NCBI RefSeq assembly: GCF_900070365.1
Contig: NZ_LN850107.1
Span: forward strand, 4,588,001 to 4,652,000
Source: Alloactinosynnema sp. L-07
Lineage (GTDB): Bacteria > Actinomycetota > Actinomycetes > Mycobacteriales > Pseudonocardiaceae
Reading direction: 5' to 3'
DNA length: 64,000 nucleotides
This document shows, one piece after another, positions 60,864 to 64,000 of this stretch. The notes beneath the pieces were generated by a model. It saw nothing but the letters and a program-made list of their open reading frames with translations. It searched no databases and was not told where the DNA came from. Position 1 is the stretch's first letter, and each line of letters starts with the position of its first letter. The translations under genes and the position numbers were made by a program.

Positions 60864-62273
60864 CTACGCGGCCTTCTTCTCGGTCGACCAGGTCTCGACC
60901 GGGATGATCGGCACCAGCGCGGGCGCGGGTGTCTTCTTCGCCGGGCCGCGCAGCGCGTTCCACAGCACCCTGGCGATGAAAGCGGGCTTCTGCAACGACT
61001 CCGGCCGCTCGATCAGGCCTGCGGTGCGCATGTACGCGGCGGCGACCTTCTTGTCGCGCGTCGCGGCGATCTGCACCAGCTTGAGGAACTTCTGCGCCAT
61101 CTTGACCTCGCGGGTGCGCTCGCCCTCGACCCCGGGGAAGCTGAGGTCGATGATGTTGGTCATCTCCCAGGCCAGGTCGATGACGTTGCGCGCCAGGTCC
61201 TCGAAGTACAGCTTCGGCTGCGGGGCCGCGCCGCTGTGCAGGTGGTTGCGGATCGTCAGCGCCGAGAGCGCCGAGACCGTCATGCCCTGCGCGTAGACCG
61301 GGTTGAAGCAGGTCACCGCGTCCCCGACGACCAGCAGGCCGCCCGGCAGCCGGTCCAGCTTCTCGTAACGGCGGCGCAGCGTGGTGGGGAAGCGGAAGGC
61401 CACCGGCTCGTCGAGCGGCTCGGCGTGCTGCAGCGCCTCCCAGATCTCCGGCGCGGCCAGGGTCTTCACGAAGTCGTAGAAGCCCTGCTGGTCGGTGGGC
61501 GGGTGGTCGCCGAGGATGCCGTAGGCGGTCAGCTCGACCCGGCCGCCGTCGGTCTTGGTGAAGATCGCGCCGCGCGGGAGCTTGGCGTTGGCGACCGGGT
61601 TGATCGACAGGTCGTGGCCGTACGGGTCGGCCTTGAGGCGGTAGTGCTGGGTGACGTAGCCGAGGCCGACCTTCTTGCTCTCCTCCTCGACCCTGCCGTA
61701 GCCCAGTTCCTCCAGCCACACTGGGCTGCGCGAACCGCGGCCGGTGGCGTCGACCACCAGGTCGGCGTCGATGGCGCGCTCCCGCTTCTGCCCGTGCGCC
61801 TGCACCCGGACGCCGGTGACCGTGCCCTTGTCGGGCGTGGTGGTCAGGCCGAGGATGTCGTGCTCCTCGACGAAGACGACGTTGGGCAGCGCGGCGGTGC
61901 GCCTGCGGATGTGCTTCTCCAGCATCGGGCGGCTGGCCGAGACACAGGTGAGTCCCGCGGCCTGCTGCTGCAGGCGCACACCGTTGAAGTACCAGCGGAC
62001 GTCGCCGCACAGGTCGCCGGTGGGCACGCCGTCGGCGAAGATCTCCTTGGTGATGCCCGGGTAGAACTCCTCCATGACCTGCTGGCCGCGAGCCAGCAAG
62101 CCGTTGATGTGCTTGCCCTGCGGGCAGTTGCGCCGCGGTCCGGCCACACCGATCAGCTTGTCCCGGTCGATGATCTGGACCTCGTCATAGGCGTCGGCGA
62201 GCACCCTGGCCGCGAACAGGCCCGCGATACTGCCGCCCAATACCACCGCGCGAGTCTTGGTAACGTCGCTCAC
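60864..62273 (-). CDS. FAD-dependent monooxygenase/epoxidase-like enzyme
   Basis: 469 residues from the GTG at 62273 with AAGGAG upstream. The N-terminal dinucleotide fold is VVLGGSIAGLFAARVL; the later FAD motif is GGLLVVGDAVTCFNPVYAQG. The segment NCPQGKHINGLLARGQQVME matches the group that includes polyether epoxidases (Lsd18/LasC) and related tailoring enzymes, which read xVPQxxHxH. The tryptophan-halogenase marker WxWxIP is absent. It may hydroxylate or epoxidise a free or carrier-bound substrate. It is divergent from the methyltransferase gene at 62.5 kb and upstream of the C-A-PCP gene on the same strand. Confidence 0.82.
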   Translation of the reverse strand: MSDVTKTRAVVLGGSIAGLFAARVLADAYDEVQIIDRDKLIGVAGPRRNCPQGKHINGLLARGQQVMEEFYPGITKEIFADGVPTGDLCGDVRWYFNGVRLQQQAAGLTCVSASRPMLEKHIRRRTAALPNVVFVEEHDILGLTTTPDKGTVTGVRVQAHGQKRERAIDADLVVDATGRGSRSPVWLEELGYGRVEEESKKVGLGYVTQHYRLKADPYGHDLSINPVANAKLPRGAIFTKTDGGRVELTAYGILGDHPPTDQQGFYDFVKTLAAPEIWEALQHAEPLDEPVAFRFPTTLRRRYEKLDRLPGGLLVVGDAVTCFNPVYAQGMTVSALSALTIRNHLHSGAAPQPKLYFEDLARNVIDLAWEMTNIIDLSFPGVEGERTREVKMAQKFLKLVQIAATRDKKVAAAYMRTAGLIERPESLQKPAFIARVLWNALRGPAKKTPAPALVPIIPVETWSTEKKAA

Positions 62274-62460
62274 GGAATCTCCTTGACTTTCGTATCCCCA
62301 ATCACAGCCGGTTCCCATCATCACGATGACACCAATACCAGGCACCTCTTTGATTGCCGAGTGGACAGACCGACATCGCGGCAATGGCGGAGATGCCCGC
62401 GGGCGCGCGTGGCGAGAACCATGGAAGGCCGTCGTACCCGCGCGCTGCGAACGGAGTCCC
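62274..62460. promoter_or_regulatory. Divergent promoter region of the core biosynthetic genes
   Basis: 187 bases between the start codons of the FAD monooxygenase (minus) and the methyltransferase (plus). It must hold promoters in both directions for the two halves of the cluster. It is locally A/T-richer (62290-62350, with acaccaataccaggcacctc). No clear operator palindrome was recognised. Confidence 0.5.
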
Positions 62461-63276
62461 ATGACCATCGACCCGGCCGGAATCGGCGAGCACTACGACG
62501 AGCGGTCCCCGATCGAGGACGAGATCCGCGACGGGCAGCTGCACATGTGGTACTGGTACGACCGCGAGGACCCGGCACCGCTGACCGAGGCGCTGCACCG
62601 GATCACCCGCAAAGTCACCGCCACACTGGGTTTGCGGGCGGACGAGCACCTGCTCGACGCGGGCTGCGGCCCCGGCGAGACAGCGATCTATGTGGCCAAG
62701 GAGTTCGGGGCGAAGGTCACCGGGATCAGCGTCAGCGGCTTCGAGATCGACAAGGCCAACGAGCGCGCCGCGGCCGCGGGCGCCGAGGGCGTCGACTTCG
62801 AGTACGGCGACTTCGCCGAACTGTCCTATCCGGACAACACGTTCGACGCGGTGCTCGCACTGGAGTCGCTGCAGAACGCCGTCGACCTCGGCCAGGTGCT
62901 CGACGAGTTCTTCCGGGTGCTGCGGCCGGGCGGGCGGATCACGTTCTCCGACTTCAGCCGGGGCCGCGACGGCGACCCCGCGCGGCTGGCGAAGTTCATG
63001 ACCACCCTCAAGCTCGCCGAGCTGCCCAGCCTGGAGCAGTGGGTGCGGCTGACCGAGGCCGCGGGCTTCGTGGTCGAGGAGTTCACCCAGTGCGGGCCGC
63101 GGGTCTACGGGATGAAGGCGAAGTACCTTGAGGAGGCCATGCACCGCCGCGAGGGGATCGCCGCGAAGTTCGGCGACAGCGCGGTGACGGACTTCTCGCG
63201 CAAGAACATCGGCTTCTACGCACCCCGCAAAGATCAGGTCGGATACGTGATCATCTCAGCTCGCAAGCCGTACTAG
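62461..63276 (+). CDS. Class I SAM-dependent methyltransferase
   Basis: 271 residues; ATG 62461 with GGAG upstream. Motif I is LLDAGCGPGETAIYVAKEFG, followed by VTGISVSGFEIDKANERA, FDAVLALESLQNAVDLGQ and VLRPGGRITFSDFSR. The N-terminal stretch HYDERSPIEDEIRDGQLHMW and the basic C-terminus resemble the sterol/glycine-sarcosine/geranyl-diphosphate methyltransferase group used in many natural-product pathways for C-, N- or O-methylation. Its place next to the FAD enzyme argues for a tailoring step. The substrate cannot be told. Confidence 0.88.
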   Translation: MTIDPAGIGEHYDERSPIEDEIRDGQLHMWYWYDREDPAPLTEALHRITRKVTATLGLRADEHLLDAGCGPGETAIYVAKEFGAKVTGISVSGFEIDKANERAAAAGAEGVDFEYGDFAELSYPDNTFDAVLALESLQNAVDLGQVLDEFFRVLRPGGRITFSDFSRGRDGDPARLAKFMTTLKLAELPSLEQWVRLTEAAGFVVEEFTQCGPRVYGMKAKYLEEAMHRREGIAAKFGDSAVTDFSRKNIGFYAPRKDQVGYVIISARKPY

Positions 63277-63342
63277 GGACGCTAGGGTCGGATGGTCTGA
63301 TCGGCGTAGTCGAGGCCCGTGCGAAAAAATCTTCGAGGACGT

Positions 63343-63369
63343 TGTCGATTCCCGGGTCGACCGCTCGTC
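63343..63369 (+). promoter_or_regulatory. ECF42-type promoter of the YCII/sigma operon
   Basis: TGTCGA (63343-63348), a 17-base spacer and CGTC (63366-63369) match the -35 and -10 elements reported for ECF42 sigma factors, 45 bases before the YCII start. The downstream genes encode a DGPF protein and an ECF42-like sigma factor, so autoregulation is expected. Confidence 0.65.
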
Positions 63370-63413
63370 GTCAGTGTGTAGGCCAACCGAAACGGACCTG
63401 AAGGGAGCCAGTC

Positions 63414-63755
63414 ATGGCTCAGTACGCGATCCTGCTCTACTCCCCCGCCCCCGCCGACCCGATGGACGTCGGCGAGGACATGATGGCCCAGCACGAGGTC
63501 TTCGCCGCCGAGATCGAGAAGCGCGGCGTGGAGATCCTCAACCCGCAGGCCCTGCAGGCCAGCACCACCGCGACCGCGATCCGCGGCGGCGTGCTCACCG
63601 ACGGCCCGTTCGTGGAGTCCAAGGAGGTGCTCGCCGGGTTCTTCGTGCTGGAGGCCAAGGACCTCGACGAGGCCCTGGAGATCGGCAAGCTGGTCCCGGT
63701 CTCGGCTGGCGGCGGCGTCGAGGTGCGCCCGCTGTTCGAGCCCCCCGCGGAGTAA
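63414..63755 (+). CDS. YCII-domain (DGPF-type) protein 2
   Basis: 113 residues; ATG 63414 with AAGGGAG upstream. A YCII fold with the intact motif LTDGPFVESKEVLAGFFVLE and the ending GGGVEVRPLFEPP. Such proteins are encoded with ECF42 sigma factors and are usually their most strongly transcribed target. The sigma gene starts 11 bases downstream. It is a paralogue of the YCII protein at 49.1 kb. Confidence 0.9.
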   Translation: MAQYAILLYSPAPADPMDVGEDMMAQHEVFAAEIEKRGVEILNPQALQASTTATAIRGGVLTDGPFVESKEVLAGFFVLEAKDLDEALEIGKLVPVSAGGGVEVRPLFEPPAE

Positions 63756-63766
63756 CGTCGGCGCAC

Positions 63767-64000
63767 ATGACGCCGATCGACCAGGCCGTGGCGGACGCGC
63801 ACCGTCGCGAGTGGGCCTTCGTGCTCGCCGCGACGGCGCGGGTCGCCCGCGACATGGACCTCGCTGAGGAATGCGTGCAGGAGGCCTACGCCACCGCGCT
63901 GAAAGTCTGGGCCCGCGACGGTGTCCCGGACAATCCGGGCGCCTGGCTCACCACGGTCGCCAAGCGCACCGCCCTTGACGTGCTGCGCAGGCAGAACGTG
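63767..64000 (+). CDS. ECF42-type RNA polymerase sigma factor, 3' end beyond the window
   Basis: 78 codons from ATG 63767 to the window edge. The reading starts TPIDQAVADAHRREWAFVLA and continues with DLAEECVQEAYATALKVWAR (sigma region 2) and the GVPDNPGAWLTTVAKRTALD block that is typical of ECF42 proteins. Those proteins have a long C-terminal extension, here cut off. It would direct transcription from the TGTCGA promoter ahead of the YCII gene. Whether it also drives cluster genes is open. Confidence 0.88.
   Translation, partial: MTPIDQAVADAHRREWAFVLAATARVARDMDLAEECVQEAYATALKVWARDGVPDNPGAWLTTVAKRTALDVLRRQNV

Noticed and set aside
60864..62273. Flavin-dependent halogenase
   Set aside because: The FAD motifs fit, but the WxWxIP halogenase marker is missing; an epoxidase or hydroxylase type is the better reading.
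57618..63131. Very long open frame of about 1837 codons on the plus strand
   Set aside because: It runs antisense to the C-A-PCP and FAD monooxygenase genes, is rich in Arg, Gly and His, and has no domain; it is an effect of high-GC codon bias.

Overview
The window is high-GC actinomycete DNA. The codon bias, F420-type oxidoreductase, ECF42-type sigma factor, DHA2 pumps and UvrA-like resistance ATPase suggest a secondary-metabolite producer, perhaps in the Pseudonocardiales; the family is inference from gene style. No rRNA, tRNA, insertion sequence or CRISPR array was seen.

Layout. 0-2.6 kb: the end of a SLATT/DUF4231 membrane protein, then a TetR regulator translationally coupled to an SGNH hydrolase. 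3.0-9.9 kb: one tightly overlapped operon, livF - 25-codon coupler ORF - livG - acyl-CoA ligase - livH - livM - substrate-binding lipoprotein, which reads as uptake and CoA activation of a carboxylic acid. 10-13.3 kb: AraC regulator, VOC protein and DrrC/UvrA-like ATPase. 13.3-14.4 kb: divergent DoxX and TetR genes with two palindromic operators. 14.9-25.5 kb: NUDIX hydrolase, nucleotide-sugar dehydrogenase, DHA2 pump, RmlA, a DHFR-like protein, a tandem-domain methyltransferase, a DUF2306 protein and an acyltransferase. 25.7-27.1 kb: a berberine-bridge-type (BBE) flavin oxidase with a BBE relic just upstream of it. 27.7-35.7 kb: mostly secreted proteins (endonuclease I, lipoprotein, M14 carboxypeptidase, M6 protease). 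35.9-38.7 kb: a broken dinB that keeps a LexA box, a membrane protein and CorA.

38.8-63.3 kb looks like a biosynthetic gene cluster. It has a free-standing condensation enzyme, a type II thioesterase, a multicopper oxidase, a signal-less solute-binding-type protein, a cassette of DUF2855, BBE oxidase and F420-type enzyme, two tandem DHA2 exporters, a zinc-ribbon methyltransferase, a PhyH dioxygenase, a free carrier protein, an MIO tyrosine-aminomutase-like enzyme, a C-A-PCP protein whose C domain has lost its HH motif, an FAD monooxygenase and a second methyltransferase. I infer that a beta-amino acid, probably beta-tyrosine, is made, activated, tailored while tethered to a carrier, and transferred by the free-standing condensation enzyme. 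No enediyne or other PKS is in the window. The right edge holds a YCII protein and the start of an ECF42-type sigma factor.

Long palindromes occupy four convergent intergenic regions: a 430-bp nested palindrome at 14.4-14.9 kb whose two arms differ by compensated changes, a 152-bp palindrome at 20.2 kb, and two identical 148-bp copies in opposite orientation (44.9 and 48.8 kb) that exactly bracket the DUF2855/BBE/F420 cassette. A hexanucleotide tract and an 18-bp tandem array sit beside the first of these two copies.
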